A stretch of DNA of 64,000 bases from Bradyrhizobium sp. (GTDB lineage: Bacteria; Pseudomonadota; Alphaproteobacteria; Rhizobiales; Xanthobacteraceae). The notes beneath the pieces are model-generated. The model did not search any database. It was given only the letters and a program-made list of their open reading frames with translations, and was not told the DNA's origin. Location: NCBI RefSeq assembly GCF_030654605.1, contig NZ_JAURXB010000115.1:1-64000 (forward strand), in the 5' to 3' direction. Both the position numbers and the translations under genes were made by a program. Below, piece by piece: positions 25,625 to 37,711 of this stretch. Within the stretch, counting starts at the first letter, position 1. Each line of letters starts with the position of its first letter.

Positions 25625-27354
25625 CGGGCGTTGCGCCTGGCCGTGGTGGCCGAGGCCGACGTGGTCGAGCGGACAAAACTCCAGCGGATCGAGGCGGCGT
25701 GGCGGGATTCCTGCCGGATCACGATCTGGGCGGTGCGGCGGGGACCGTCATTGCCGGCCAGGAACACGCTGTCCTCCAGCTCGACCTTGTCGTCGAGCGC
25801 CTCGAAGGTCCAGACGTCGCGGTTCGGCAGCACCAGCATGACGCCGCGGGCGTCGGAAAGCCGGCTTGCCTTGACGGCGGGATGCAGATGAAACCGCAAC
25901 GCATAATCGGTCTCGTTGCCCTTGATCCGGCCGCCCGGCGCCGGCGACAGGGTATCCTCGCCGTCCAGCCTGGTGCCGTCCTGCGCCACCATCAGCACCC
26001 GGCGATGCACCACACCGAACCGCGACAGATATCCGTCATGCGAGGTGGTCAGCAACACGCCGTTGGCGACCATCTCGCGATAGCTTTCGACAGTGGTCGG
26101 ACCGCTCACCACGGGCGAGCCGCGCAGCAGCCGCTTCATCGCCGACAGTTCGACAAACTGGCAGGACGAGGTATCGTGATAGCACAGGGTGGAATGCGCC
26201 GGGGTGCCGCGCGCGAAGGCGCGCCAGTTGTCGCGGCCGGTGGATGGCATCCCGCAATTGATCACGATGCGGCTGAGACCCGACGACAGTTCGAACGACA
26301 GGCAGCCGGCATGGGCGTCGTGGCTGACGCTCGGCGGCGGCGGCGGGCCGGTGTCCATGATGATGGTCATGGCGCCGGCATCGAGGCGCTGAAAGCCGGT
26401 GTGCGGCATGTGTGCCATCGGCGCGCCGTGGGTATCGTCATAGGCCAGCAGCGTCGCCAGCAGATCGGATGGCGCGCTGCTCATGCCGTTGAACAGCGCA
26501 AAGCTGCCGTCGCCGTGGCGGAAGAAACGCAGCATCGGCATCATGCGGTCGATCGCGTTCAGCAGCGCCGGCGGCGGCGCGATGTTGCGGGCGGCAAAGG
26601 TCTGCCGCAGCGGCAGCAGGTCGATCAGGAGTTCGATCAGCGCGCCGGGATTGCGTGAAAAATGCCCGCCGTCGGGAAGAATCTGGCGCTGCAGCTCGTC
26701 GGACAATTTTTTCGTGGCGGTGCGGATATGCCGGGCCTGGTTCTGCAGGCAGAGCGAGGCGTAGCACAGCGCGATCAGCACCTGCAGCCGCGGCACGCCG
26801 TCGGGAATGTCGAGCATGGTGTAGCGCAGATAGCGGATTTCGCGGGTCAGCCCGCGCAGATAGCGCCGGTAGAACTTGCCGTCGGTATCGCCGAGCACCA
26901 GCGGCGCCTGCGACAGCAGCGAGATGACGCGGCGCGCCAGCACGTCGGCGCGGCGGCCGACCGGGCGCTTGTGCGCCGGATTGGAAATCCAGTCGTCGAC
27001 CAGCGAGCGGGCATTGGCGCGGGTCAGCGCGGTGTCGGCGGCGCGCAGATGGCGCAGCCAGCCGAAGCCGAGCAGCGCCACTTCCCAGTCTTCCGACGGC
27101 GGCTCGAGGTCGAAGATCGAGCGGCCGTGGCAGGTCACGATCTTGCCGGCGAACACGAAGCGGCCGGCATAGATCTCGGCGGCGCGGGTGGCGTCGGCGG
27201 TGCGCAGATCGTGCGGGGCGATGATCAGCCGGTCGGTGCGACCCGGCCACAGCCGCGACACCGCGACCGAGCCGCCGCTGACGCGCGAGATCATGTTCCG
27301 CGCGAAGCGGCCCAGGATCAGCGTCGAGATACGTCTGCGTTGAGCGACCGTCAC
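25600..27354 (-). CDS. Heparinase II/III-family protein
   Basis: The 584-residue protein has an N-terminal alpha/alpha toroid (about 90-330; FGWLRHLRAADTALTRANARSLVDDWI) and a C-terminal beta-sandwich with MPHTGFQRLDAGAMTIIMDTGPP, HAGCLSFELSSG and HDGYLSRFGVVHRR. Members are polysaccharide lyases; the bacterial chromosomal version is thought to act on uronic-acid polymers. No clear signal peptide. It lies upstream of purH and downstream of rsmB. Its last codons are duplicated 2.1 kb away. Confidence 0.88.
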   Translation of the reverse strand: MTVAQRRRISTLILGRFARNMISRVSGGSVAVSRLWPGRTDRLIIAPHDLRTADATRAAEIYAGRFVFAGKIVTCHGRSIFDLEPPSEDWEVALLGFGWLRHLRAADTALTRANARSLVDDWISNPAHKRPVGRRADVLARRVISLLSQAPLVLGDTDGKFYRRYLRGLTREIRYLRYTMLDIPDGVPRLQVLIALCYASLCLQNQARHIRTATKKLSDELQRQILPDGGHFSRNPGALIELLIDLLPLRQTFAARNIAPPPALLNAIDRMMPMLRFFRHGDGSFALFNGMSSAPSDLLATLLAYDDTHGAPMAHMPHTGFQRLDAGAMTIIMDTGPPPPPSVSHDAHAGCLSFELSSGLSRIVINCGMPSTGRDNWRAFARGTPAHSTLCYHDTSSCQFVELSAMKRLLRGSPVVSGPTTVESYREMVANGVLLTTSHDGYLSRFGVVHRRVLMVAQDGTRLDGEDTLSPAPGGRIKGNETDYALRFHLHPAVKASRLSDARGVMLVLPNRDVWTFEALDDKVELEDSVFLAGNDGPRRTAQIVIRQESRHAASIRWSFVRSTTSASATTARRNARREPELPL

Positions 27355-27468
27355 GCCTTGCCTTGATTGGGAGAATTAGATGCGAATCCTTTTAATCCGG
27401 AAACGCCGCCAAGACACCATCTTGAAACCGGGCGAATCAGCGCCGGAACGCGAAAATGCAGTGCAAAA

Positions 27469-28833
27469 TCAGGATTTAACCAATCGGGCGGCGTAAAAAC
27501 CGTCGAGACCGCCCAGGCGGGGGTCCTCGTGCGGCAAATGGCAGGGCAGGGTGCGCAAATCGCCGTCCGAATTAAGGATTTCGCTGAGGCCGGCGACCTC
27601 GCTGGCGTCGATCGGGGCCCGGCGCATGGCGGGCTCGGCGGCCAGCAGCGCCGAAATGGCCTGCTCGCCTTCTTCCGGCTCCAGCGAACAGGTGCAATAG
27701 ACCAGCGTTCCCCTGGGCTTCAGCAGCGCGGTCGCCCGTTGCAACAATCGCTTCTGCAGCGCCATCAGCGCGCCGATATCGGCCTCCGTCCGCAGCCAGG
27801 CGACGTCGGGGTGGCGGCGGATCGTTCCGGTCGAGGCGCAGGGCGCATCGAGCAGGATGCCGTCGAAGCCTTCGCCCGGACTCCCACCAATGTCGCCGCC
27901 CTGCCATTCGGCGGCGTCGGTCACCACGGTCGCAGCTTCCAGCCCCAGCCGGGTGAGATTGTCGTTCAGCCGCGCCATGCGGCCGGGCGAACGGTCGACC
28001 GCGGTGACCTGGGCGCCGGCCTGGATCAATTGCGCGGTCTTGCCGCCGGGGGCGGCGCAGAGATCGGCGATGCGCTTGCCGGCGATGTCGCCGAACAGCC
28101 GCGCCGGCAGGGCGGCGGCGGCGTCCTGCACCCACCACTGGCCATCGGTAAAGCCCGGCAGCATCTTCACCGAGCCCTGCAGCAGCGTGCGCACGCTTCC
28201 CGTCGGCAGCGTTTCGCCGTGCAGCCGCGTCGCCCACTGCTCCGCGTCGGACTTCACGGTGATATCGAGCGATGGTTCATGGCTCAGCGCCACCGCGATC
28301 TCCCGCGCGGTGGTCTCGCCATAAAATGCGATCCAGCGCGCCAGCAGCCATGGCGGAACGTCCAGCGTCTGCGACTTGACCTCGTCGATCAGCGACGGTC
28401 CCTCGCGCGCGCAGCGGCGCAGCACCGCGTTGACCAGCCCGGCATATTTGGCGGCGCGCCGGTCCGACTGCACCAGCCGCACCGAAAGATCGACCGCGGC
28501 GTGATCGGGCACGTCCATCCAGAGAATTTGGGCAGCGCCAATCAGCAGCGCGCTCTGCGCGCGCGGCGCGTCGGTCGGAATACCCCTGTCGAGCAGCCGC
28601 GACAGCACATGGCCGAGGGTGCCGAGCCGCCGCAGGATGGTCGCCACCAGCCGTCGCATCAAGGCGCGGTCGCGGTCGGGCAGCGTCTTCAGCCCGGGAT
28701 GGGCGCCGGCGCCGTCGAGCTGGTCATCGAGAGTTCGGTGCTTGTGCAGTACGCCGTCGAGAATATCCGCCGCGATCCGCCGCGCCGCGAGGCCGGGCAC
28801 TTCGGATGGCAGGGCGAATCTTTGAGGAGGCAT
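27469..28833 (-). CDS. rsmB: rRNA (cytosine-5) methyltransferase, RsmB/NOP2 family
   Basis: The 454-residue protein has a NusB-like RNA-binding N-terminus (ARRIAADILDGVL and LIGAAQILWMDVPDHAAVDLSV). The SAM-dependent methyltransferase domain has IADLCAAPGGKTAQL, DAPCASTGTIRRHPDV and the catalytic cysteine in VYCTCSLEPEEGE. It methylates a cytosine in 16S rRNA (C967 in E. coli). I chose the inner ATG (MPPQRFALP); the 15 residues before it look unlike the family. Confidence 0.92.
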   Translation of the reverse strand: MPPQRFALPSEVPGLAARRIAADILDGVLHKHRTLDDQLDGAGAHPGLKTLPDRDRALMRRLVATILRRLGTLGHVLSRLLDRGIPTDAPRAQSALLIGAAQILWMDVPDHAAVDLSVRLVQSDRRAAKYAGLVNAVLRRCAREGPSLIDEVKSQTLDVPPWLLARWIAFYGETTAREIAVALSHEPSLDITVKSDAEQWATRLHGETLPTGSVRTLLQGSVKMLPGFTDGQWWVQDAAAALPARLFGDIAGKRIADLCAAPGGKTAQLIQAGAQVTAVDRSPGRMARLNDNLTRLGLEAATVVTDAAEWQGGDIGGSPGEGFDGILLDAPCASTGTIRRHPDVAWLRTEADIGALMALQKRLLQRATALLKPRGTLVYCTCSLEPEEGEQAISALLAAEPAMRRAPIDASEVAGLSEILNSDGDLRTLPCHLPHEDPRLGGLDGFYAARLVKS

Positions 28834-29013
28834 GGAGCGGAAACATCTCAGGAGATAAGGAAAGGGACGACCGTTCAACGCGATTTCGGCGCTGATATCG
28901 AAAGGACAGCACCTCTGACATGCGAATATGCCAAATATAAGAATCGCCTTTATGATTTCACAGTTCGGGTGTGAGCTTTATTCTCGAAGTCCGGATTGAG
29001 CAGGGATTGGGCA

Positions 29014-29244
29014 ATGGCTGGAAACGCTGACACGACCGACAAGCCACCACTGCCCGAACCAGCTGCTGGGGAACGCAAGCCACTGCCGGCGGCGGCCCAG
29101 CGTGCGTTGGCCGAGGCCGAAGCGCGCCGGCAAGCCGCCGCGGCCAACGCACGGGTCGCACCGAAGGAATTGCAGGGCCCGAAGGGCCCGGAACCGACGC
29201 GCTATGGCGACTGGGAGAACAAGGGCATCGCCTCGGATTTTTGA
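29014..29244 (+). CDS. DUF1674 protein (SDHAF4-like)
   Basis: The 76-residue protein has an Ala/Pro-rich start and the invariant C-terminal signature GPEPTRYGDWENKGIASDF. The family includes the mitochondrial succinate dehydrogenase assembly factor SDHAF4, so a role in flavoprotein assembly is possible (inference). It is divergent from rsmB. Confidence 0.9.
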   Translation: MAGNADTTDKPPLPEPAAGERKPLPAAAQRALAEAEARRQAAAANARVAPKELQGPKGPEPTRYGDWENKGIASDF

Positions 29245-29309
29245 TCCGGTCTATCTTTGAACTCGGAAGCGCTTGCCGGTTCGGCGCGACTCACCCCACT
29301 TTTGGGAAT

Positions 29310-29906
29310 ATGTCCCCATTTGACAGAATAAATACTCATCGGTGCAAGACCTGCGATCCGGGCAGGCCCTGGCGCCGTCGCTTTTCAGCGCTCCTGCCCT
29401 GGATCTTCATTCTTGGCGTGGCGCCGGCGACGTTGTTGCCGCTGCGGCAGTGGGTGAATTGGCCGGCACCGGTCTCGCAGCCATCAGCCGATAGCCAGGC
29501 GGCGCGCGACGCCGAAATGGTCTGGCGGCGCGCCGGAAATTCCAGCGTTCGGCATCCGGTCGACGTGCTCAGGACCATCGATGGCGACACGTTTGAGGCG
29601 CGGGTGCATCTGTCGCCCGGGCTCGAGCCGACCACGCGGGTTCGCCTGCGTGGCGTCGATGCGCCGGAGTTGAAGGCCGCCTGCGCGCAGGAGCTGGAAC
29701 TGGCCGAAGCCGCAGGTGCGGCCTTGCGCGGCCTGCTCGGCGAAGGCGGGGTCGCGATCTACAATATCGGGCCCGACAAATATAACGGCCGCGTCGTCGC
29801 CGATGTCGCGACGCGGCGGACCGACAATGTTTCGGCGGCGCTGCTCGCCGCGGGCCACGCGCGCGGCTATCGCGGCGGCCACCGCAATTCGTGGTGTCCG
29901 GGTTGA
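29310..29906 (+). CDS. Thermonuclease (SNase-like) family protein, membrane-anchored
   Basis: About 198 residues: a hydrophobic N-terminal segment (FSALLPWIFILGVAPATLLPL), then an SNase-like fold with TIDGDTFEARV, RLRGVDAPEL and GRVVADV, which carry the calcium and catalytic positions (Asp and Arg) of the family. Probably exported and cleaves nucleic acid. The start is uncertain: the longest frame begins 69 bases upstream, overlapping the DUF1674 gene. Confidence 0.8.
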   Translation: MSPFDRINTHRCKTCDPGRPWRRRFSALLPWIFILGVAPATLLPLRQWVNWPAPVSQPSADSQAARDAEMVWRRAGNSSVRHPVDVLRTIDGDTFEARVHLSPGLEPTTRVRLRGVDAPELKAACAQELELAEAAGAALRGLLGEGGVAIYNIGPDKYNGRVVADVATRRTDNVSAALLAAGHARGYRGGHRNSWCPG

Positions 29907-29917
29907 GTCCTCAAACG

Positions 29918-29943
29918 AAAAGCCGCGCAATTGCGCGGCTTTT
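29918..29943. terminator. Bidirectional terminator
   Basis: AAAAGCCGCGCAATTGCGCGGCTTTT is a perfect 13-bp inverted repeat between the convergent nuclease and transpeptidase genes. Confidence 0.88.
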
Positions 29944-29968
29944 GAGCCCTCAAGCGCTGAAGGATGGA

Positions 29969-30481
29969 TCAGCGCGTCACGACCACCGTCGTGCCGACGG
30001 AGACGCGCTGGTAGAGATCGGTGATATCGGCGTTCAGCATGCGAATGCAGCCGTAGGAGACGAAGCCACCGACCGAACCCGGCGCGTTGGTGCCGTGGAT
30101 CGCATATTCGCCGCCCGCCAGTGTCATCGCGGCAACGCCCATCGGGTTGCGCGGCGAGCCGCCGGGGATGACGTTCGGCATCGAAGGTCTGTCGCGCTTC
30201 ACTTCCGCCGGCGGCGACCAGGCGGGATTGGTGTACTTGCCGTCGATCCTGGTGGTGCCGGCCCATTGCTTGCCGGCGCGGCCGACGCCGACGGGATAGC
30301 GGACCGCGCGACCCTGCTCGACGACGAGATAGAGCCGGCGCTCATTGGTCTTCACCACGATCGTTCCCGGCGAATAGTCGCCGCGGAAACCGACGATGTC
30401 CGGGCGCGCCTCGGCCGCGGTCGACAGCAGGGCCCCCGCCCCGATGGTGGCTGCCAGCGCCACCGCAATCCTCAACGACAT
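29969..30481 (-). CDS. L,D-transpeptidase (YkuD domain)
   Basis: The 170-residue protein has a signal peptide (LAATIGAGALLSTAAEA) followed directly by a YkuD domain: IVVKTNERRLYLV, YPVGVGRAGKQWAG, and the catalytic AIHGTNAP (His129) with SYGCIRM (Cys145). It forms 3-3 peptidoglycan cross-links or attaches proteins to the wall in the periplasm. I chose the inner ATG, which follows GGAGAGATTG and starts at the signal peptide; the longer frame adds 100 unlikely residues. Confidence 0.92.
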   Translation of the reverse strand: MSLRIAVALAATIGAGALLSTAAEARPDIVGFRGDYSPGTIVVKTNERRLYLVVEQGRAVRYPVGVGRAGKQWAGTTRIDGKYTNPAWSPPAEVKRDRPSMPNVIPGGSPRNPMGVAAMTLAGGEYAIHGTNAPGSVGGFVSYGCIRMLNADITDLYQRVSVGTTVVVTR

Positions 30482-30890
30482 CAATCTCTCCACTTTAACT
30501 CGGGACGCCCCTGGGGCCGTCAAATTTCCGAAAGGCCTGCAAAATATCGGTTCGCCCGCGCATTCTTGACCGCGCGGCTTAACCAACCGGTTTCGAGGCC
30601 GGGCTCTGAGCCCGTTCAATGCGGACCAACAAAGGAAATGTTGAGAACAAAGTAAATGACTTGAAAACAACACTCGGCAGGAAAGCGCAGGCGCGAAGCG
30701 GTCTTCCCTGACGATCGTGTGAGGAGGCGCGAAAATCCTCGTGTCCCGGACGCGACGCGCCACGAAGTGACGCGGCGCAGAGCCGGGACCCACGGGACAG
30801 AAACGGTGCTGCGAGATGGACCCCGGATCTGCAGCGCATCGCTGGCGCGCTGCGCTTTGCCCGGGGAACGGGTCTTGGAGACCCCGCCCC
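30482..30890. other. Gene-free stretch with a palindromic repeat (family G)
   Basis: Between the transpeptidase start and the acsA end. The part at 30741-30873 (CGTGTCCCGGACGCG ... GAGCCGGGACCCACGG ... GACCCCGGATC ... CCCGGGGAACGGG) is a palindrome of a kind common in rhizobia. The rest holds the transpeptidase promoter region; I see no gene. Confidence 0.65.
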
Positions 30891-32843
<1,953 letters not shown>

Positions 32844-33236
32844 GTTACCCTCCACCCATGCGGCCAGTGAACGCGAGCACTGCAGGCCGTCCCGTTTGTT
32901 GCAACGATTATGCGTCGGGCCTAGCGGCACCGACAAGCGGAAGAAATAGGACATTAGGCGGGGTTCCCCCGCCATGCGCAGGATCAAGCCGCCGCCGGTC
33001 GGCCCCGCCGCAGGCGCCGGGCTCCATCACGATCGCGTTGGCCGTTAGCCAAAAAACCTCTGCATGGCGCCCATTCCGTCTCTAGCGGTATTTACGAACC
33101 GTTCGGGCCAGGGGACGGACTAGCGCTGCCGGCGATTACCCCCTAAATGGCCTCCCCGGGGGTCAGACCCCCGCCGGAACCAAAGACCGATAATCGGCAT
33201 TACCGGACGAACAGTTGGAGCAAGGCGTCTAAAGCC
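32844..33236. other. Intergenic region between divergent acsA and topoisomerase genes
   Basis: Holds the promoters of both genes. A short hairpin CCCCGGGGGTCAGACCCCCGCCGG is visible near 33155. No gene is supported. Confidence 0.5.
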
Positions 33237-34421
33237 ATGATGGATCAGCAGAATTTCGAGGCTGCGCGGCCCGTTTCCGCCGATCCTGCCGTTGAACTGG
33301 CGAAAGCGCTGGGCCAACTGCCGAAACTGGCACCCGCCGCCAGGCCGGCCCCCGCTGCCAAAACTGCCCTCAAGACCACTGCCAAGACCACTGCGAAGAC
33401 GTCGGTGGAAGACCTCGCCGAGGAGCATGGCCTCAAGCTCGGCGACCAGAACGAGCTCACCATCCGCCGCATCAAGCGCGGCAAGAACTATTCCTTCGTG
33501 CGCGCCAACGGCACTGCGGTCCGCCATGCCGGCACTATCAAGCGCCTGCATTCGATGGCGGTACCGCCGGCCTATGCCGAGGTTCGCTATTCTCCCGATC
33601 CCTCCTCGCACCTGCAGGCGGTCGGCCGCGATGCCGCGGGCCGGCTGCAATACCGCTATCACTCGGACTGGGAGAAGGTCCGCGAACGGCGCAAGGCACA
33701 CCGGCTGGCGCGGCTGGTCGGTGCCCTGCCGAAAATTCGCCGCAACGTCTCGATGCACCTCTCGGGCGATACGCCGACCCGCGAATTCGCGCTTTCGGCG
33801 GTGATCGAGCTGATCGCGCGTACCGCGATCCGGCCCGGCAATGAATCCTACGCGAAGCTCAATGGCACCCGCGGCGCCACCACGCTGTTGAAGTCCAACG
33901 TCGTGGTCGAGGACGACAACCTCGTGTTGACCTTCAAGGCCAAGGGCGGCAAGGCCGTGCGCAAGGAATGCGACGCCGCCAAGCTGGTGCGCGCCATCGG
34001 CATCCTGCGCACCGTGCCCGGCAAACGCATGTTCCAGTATCGCGACGGGTCCGGCACGGTTCGCGCGGTCTCCACCACCACCGTGAACGCGTTCCTGCGC
34101 GAGATCGCCGGCATCAAGATTTCGCTGAAGGATTTCCGCACCCTGATGGCATCCGCCGTGGTGCTGGAATCGCTGTCGCGGATTTCGCCGGCCGCCAGCG
34201 CGCACGGCCGCAAGAAGCAGGTGCTGGACGCGGTGCGCGCCGCCGCCGACGAACTGTCGAATACCCCGGCGATCTGCCGCAAGAGCTACGTCCACGACAC
34301 CATCGTCACCGCCTTCGAGGACGGCATCCTCGAACGCTTCGCGGCGACCATGAAGGGCTATCGCTCGCAGTCGAAGCGCGAGCAGCTGCTGGCGCAAGTG
34401 GTCGCGACCGCGGCGGCTTGA
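33237..34421 (+). CDS. DNA topoisomerase IB (poxvirus-like)
   Basis: The 394-residue protein has an Ala/Lys-rich N-terminal linker (AAKTALKTTAKTTAKT) and then the bacterial topoisomerase IB domain. The catalytic Arg region is RTAIRPGNESYAKLNGTRG, followed by ISLKDFRTLMAS and the nucleophilic Tyr351 in ICRKSYVHDTIV. It relaxes supercoils through a 3'-phosphotyrosine and needs no ATP. Either of two adjacent ATGs could be the start. The 30 earlier residues of the longest frame are not family-like. Confidence 0.9.
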   Translation: MMDQQNFEAARPVSADPAVELAKALGQLPKLAPAARPAPAAKTALKTTAKTTAKTSVEDLAEEHGLKLGDQNELTIRRIKRGKNYSFVRANGTAVRHAGTIKRLHSMAVPPAYAEVRYSPDPSSHLQAVGRDAAGRLQYRYHSDWEKVRERRKAHRLARLVGALPKIRRNVSMHLSGDTPTREFALSAVIELIARTAIRPGNESYAKLNGTRGATTLLKSNVVVEDDNLVLTFKAKGGKAVRKECDAAKLVRAIGILRTVPGKRMFQYRDGSGTVRAVSTTTVNAFLREIAGIKISLKDFRTLMASAVVLESLSRISPAASAHGRKKQVLDAVRAAADELSNTPAICRKSYVHDTIVTAFEDGILERFAATMKGYRSQSKREQLLAQVVATAAA

Positions 34422-34430
34422 CCTTTCTTC

Positions 34431-34577
34431 CTTCTCCCCTTGTGGGAGAAGGTGGCGCGAAGCGCCGGATGAGGGGTCTCTATCCGCGGGCAAACTATCC
34501 GTTGAGCCAACCCCTCACCCGTCTCGAATGCGCTAACCGCGCATTCGATCCACCCTCTCCCACAAGGGGAGAGGGGA
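34431..34577. repeat. Intergenic palindromic repeat, family C, copy 2
   Basis: The arms CTTCTCCCCTTGTGGGAGAAGG and CTCTCCCACAAGGGGAGAGGGG enclose GGCGCGAAGCGCCGGATGAGGGG and CCCCTCACCC, between convergent genes. Confidence 0.85.
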
Positions 34578-34594
34578 AGCCGGTCAGCCGCCAA

Positions 34595-35870
34595 CTAAGT
34601 CATCATTCTCGGAGAATTGGGCGCCGAATGGCCTGACGGCGCAGCGAAGGGCTGCGCGTGAATCATTCCCCCGGCGGCGTGGGCGTTGGACAGGAACACG
34701 ACATTCCTGCCGCCCCGCTTGGCGTCGTAAAGGGCGTCGTCGGCCCATTTTGCGACCATCTCCGGCGCGGCATCTTCCCGCGCGAACGCGACGCCGAGGC
34801 TGATCGTCACCACGCCGCTGGAGCCGTCCGCGGGATGAATTCCGGGATTGACGATGGCGAGCGCTTCCACCGAGCTGCGGATGCGTTGCGCGATGGCCCA
34901 GGCGCGATCGGGCGAAGTGTCGGCGAGCACGACGAGGAATTCCTCGCCGCCATAGCGGAAGACGGCGTCTTCGCACCGATTCCTCGATCGCCTTCGCCAC
35001 CCGTCTGATGCAATCGTCGCCGGCAGCATGGCCGGCGGTATCGTTCAATAGTTTGAACAAGTCGATATCGGCCATGATGAACGCGATACGGGCTTTCGGG
35101 ATCGCCGGGTCACGCCAGAGCCGATCGATGAGATCGGTCGCCGAACGGCGGTTGGCCAGCCCGGTGAGGGGGTCGCGCGTCGCCAGTATTTCCAGCTGGC
35201 GATTGGCGCTTTGCAGCGCGTCGCTGCGATACTGGTTGCGCAAGGACATCAGGAAGGCTTTTTGACCGAGGATCGATTGGGTCTTCCGCGCGATCGTCGC
35301 CGCATACATTCCAATCGCATAAAAGATCGACGTTCCGATCGCTTCCTTGAGTTCGATCTGGGGGTTGAAGATTTCAAAGCCAAAAAAAATCGCCGCGGAA
35401 GAGACCATCAGGGACAGCGTCCAGATATAGTCGACGTTGAGAACGACGAGGGCGATCGTGTTCACGAACATGACGCTGATCAGGATACGCTCATAACCGG
35501 CGCCGCCGGCCGCGACGGCGAGCAAGCCGTAAGCAAGCATGACGCTGCTCATCAGCAGCATGATCGACAGGCCCAGGATGGAGGCGCTGCGGGGCTTTCG
35601 CCAGACAAGGTAAGTACAGGCGTGCAACGCCGGAACCAGCACCCCGCTGATGGCGGCAGTGAGCCAAAGCAGGTGGGGAGCGAGAAGGTAGCTGACCGGT
35701 ACGAAGCTGATGCTGATCAGCGCGACCCAGACCATCCATGAGCGGGCAATCTTGCTTCGTTGCGGCCAGTCCTTGGCGCGATACAGGCGATCCATCTCGG
35801 GAGAAAACCGGATGTCGCGCGTGCGCTGTGACAGCAGCCGCTCGGTCTCGGCTTCGAGAGCAGGCGTCAT
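34595..35870 (-). pseudogene. GGDEF diguanylate cyclase gene with internal frameshift
   Basis: The first frame (start MTPALEAETERLLSQ) codes for about six membrane helices and the start of a GGDEF domain (DPLTGLANRRSATDLIDRL, FIMADIDLFKLLNDTAGHAAGDDCIRRVAKAIEE). The frame then reads arginine-rich nonsense. The missing second half (RCEDAVFRYGGEEFLVVLADTS ... ISLGVAF ... ADDALYDAKRGGRN) is intact one frame over, switching near 34975. Joined, it has both the active-site GGEEF and the RxxD inhibitory site five residues before it. As read, no c-di-GMP synthase is made, unless this is a sequencing error or programmed shift. Confidence 0.85.
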
Positions 35871-36073
35871 GGACACGGGCGCCGTGTCGTCGCACGGCGT
35901 CGGATTCCGGCGGCTGGCACCCGATTTCAAAACCTGGTCCTCCTCCCGCCCTGCTTGCCGCACGGTCCGGAGTAAGCGCCTGAATTGCTAAATTTCTCCT
36001 GCAGCGAGGGCAGAGGAGTAGTTACACGGCAATGAGCGGTTTTATGATACCGATCTCGGCGTGAAGGGAACTG

Positions 36074-36487
36074 CTACATCCCGCCCATCTTGCAGACGAT
36101 CTTCCATTCCTCCGCCGTCACCGGCTGCACTGACAGCCGCGAATATTTCACCAGCGCCATCTCGGTCAGCCGCTTGTCGGCCTTGATGGCGGCCATCGTC
36201 ACCGGAATCTTCAGCGGCTTGCCGGCTTTGATATCCACGCAGACGAATTTTTCGCTTTTGTCGGTGGGATCCGGATAGGCTTCCTTGATGATCTCGGCGA
36301 TGCCGACGATCTCCTTGCCCTCGTTGGAGTGATAGAAGAAGGCGAGGTCGCCCTTCTTCATCTTCACGAGATTCTGCCGCGCCGTAAAATTGCGCACGCC
36401 GGTCCAGGCTTCGCCCTTTGCGCCCTTGGCCACCTGTTGGTCCCACGACCAGGTCGAGGGTTCCGATTTCACCAGCCAGTAGTTCAT
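36074..36487 (-). CDS. EVE-domain protein
   Basis: The 137-residue protein is a single EVE domain: MNYWLVKSEPSTWSWDQQ, WTGVRNFTARQNLVKMKKGDLAFFYHSN and VGIAEIIKEAYPDP. The fold is related to PUA/YTH and reads modified bases in RNA or DNA. In alphaproteobacteria it is a common single-copy gene of unknown exact role. I chose MNYWLVKSEP as start since it is the family's typical N-terminus. Confidence 0.92.
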   Translation of the reverse strand: MNYWLVKSEPSTWSWDQQVAKGAKGEAWTGVRNFTARQNLVKMKKGDLAFFYHSNEGKEIVGIAEIIKEAYPDPTDKSEKFVCVDIKAGKPLKIPVTMAAIKADKRLTEMALVKYSRLSVQPVTAEEWKIVCKMGGM

Positions 36488-36505
36488 GACACCTACCATC
36501 CATCC

Positions 36506-36622
36506 GTCATGGCCGGACTCGTTCCGGCCATCCACGTCTTCTGCCCGATCCCAATATCAAGACGTGGATGCCCGCGGGGTCAAGCGCGGAGACGCGCTTC
36601 GCGCTTTTGCGCGGGCATGACG
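36506..36622. repeat. Intergenic palindromic repeat, family B, copy 1 (diverged)
   Basis: GTCATGGCCGGACTCGTTCC, GGCCATCCACGTC, GACGTGGATGCCCGC and GCGGGCATGACG, with an extra inner hairpin GCGCGGAGACGCGCTTCGCGC. Confidence 0.8.
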
Positions 36623-36631
36623 AAGGGTACG

Positions 36632-37612
36632 TCATCCCTCTGCCTTGAACGGGCGCGTCAGCAGGCTTTCGATCGCTTGGTCGATCGAAGCCTGGCCGCT
36701 CAATATCGCCGCGACCGCCGACGATACCGGCATATCGACGTTCTGCGAAGTCGCCAGCTCGATCAGAACGGGCGCGGTAAACTCGCCTTCGGCGAGCTTC
36801 CCCGATGGCCGTGGCTCGCCGCGTCCCAGCGCTGCGCCGAGGGCAAAATTGCGCGACTGCACGCTGGAGCAGCTCAGGATCAGGTCGCCGAGGCCGGAGA
36901 GGCCCGCCATGGTTTCGCTGCGCGCACCGCAGGCGCGGCCGAGCCGCACCAATTCGCTGAAGCCGCGCGTGGTCAGGGCCGCCTGCGCCGAGGCACCGAG
37001 CTTGCGGCCGACCACGATGCCGGCGGCGATCGCGAGCACGTTCTTGGCGGCACCGCCGATCTCGACGCCGCGGACATCCGAGGTGTGATAGGGCCGGAAG
37101 GTCGAAGACCCCAGCGCTTGCACCAGCTCACTGGCAAGCCGCTCGTCCTTCGCCGCCAGCGTCACCGCGGTGGGAAGGCCGCGCGCCACGTCGTCGGCAA
37201 AGCTCGGCCCCGACAGGATGGCGGCAACCGCAGCAGGTGCGGCTTCGGAAATCACCTCGGTCATGAAGTGATGGGTGCCGCGCTCGATACCCTTGGCGCA
37301 GGCGATCACGGGCGTGCCGTTGGCCAGATGAGGCGCCAACGTGGTCACCGCCGCTCGCAGATGCTGCGCCGGCGTTGCGATCAGCAGGATGTCGGCGCGG
37401 GCGGCAACCGCCATGTCGGCGATCACTTCGATGCCTGCATTCAGACGCACGCCGGGCAGGCGCGGATTCTCCCGCGTCGCCGCGATCTGCGCGGCGATCG
37501 CGGCATCGCGCGCGCAAAGCACGACCTCGCGGCCGGCCCGCGCCGCGACCGCGGCCAGCGCCGTCCCCCAGGCGCCGGCGCCGATCACGCTGATGGAGTT
37601 AAAGGACGGCAT
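36632..37612 (-). CDS. gpsA: Glycerol-3-phosphate dehydrogenase [NAD(P)+]
   Basis: The 326-residue protein has the N-terminal motif [19 protein letters not shown], the substrate region [15 protein letters not shown], and the C-terminal [20 protein letters not shown] with the catalytic lysine. It reduces dihydroxyacetone phosphate to sn-glycerol-3-phosphate for phospholipids. It lies downstream of tsaD on the same strand, a common alphaproteobacterial order. Confidence 0.95.
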   Translation of the reverse strand: MPSFNSISVIGAGAWGTALAAVAARAGREVVLCARDAAIAAQIAATRENPRLPGVRLNAGIEVIADMAVAARADILLIATPAQHLRAAVTTLAPHLANGTPVIACAKGIERGTHHFMTEVISEAAPAAVAAILSGPSFADDVARGLPTAVTLAAKDERLASELVQALGSSTFRPYHTSDVRGVEIGGAAKNVLAIAAGIVVGRKLGASAQAALTTRGFSELVRLGRACGARSETMAGLSGLGDLILSCSSVQSRNFALGAALGRGEPRPSGKLAEGEFTAPVLIELATSQNVDMPVSSAVAAILSGQASIDQAIESLLTRPFKAEG

Positions 37613-37711
37613 GGCGGCGGGCCTTGGCCAGAGCGGGATGGATCAATTCAGGTTGCTGCACGGTATCGAGATACGGCGATTCTATCTTTGCATGGGGTTG
37701 TTTTCGATATT

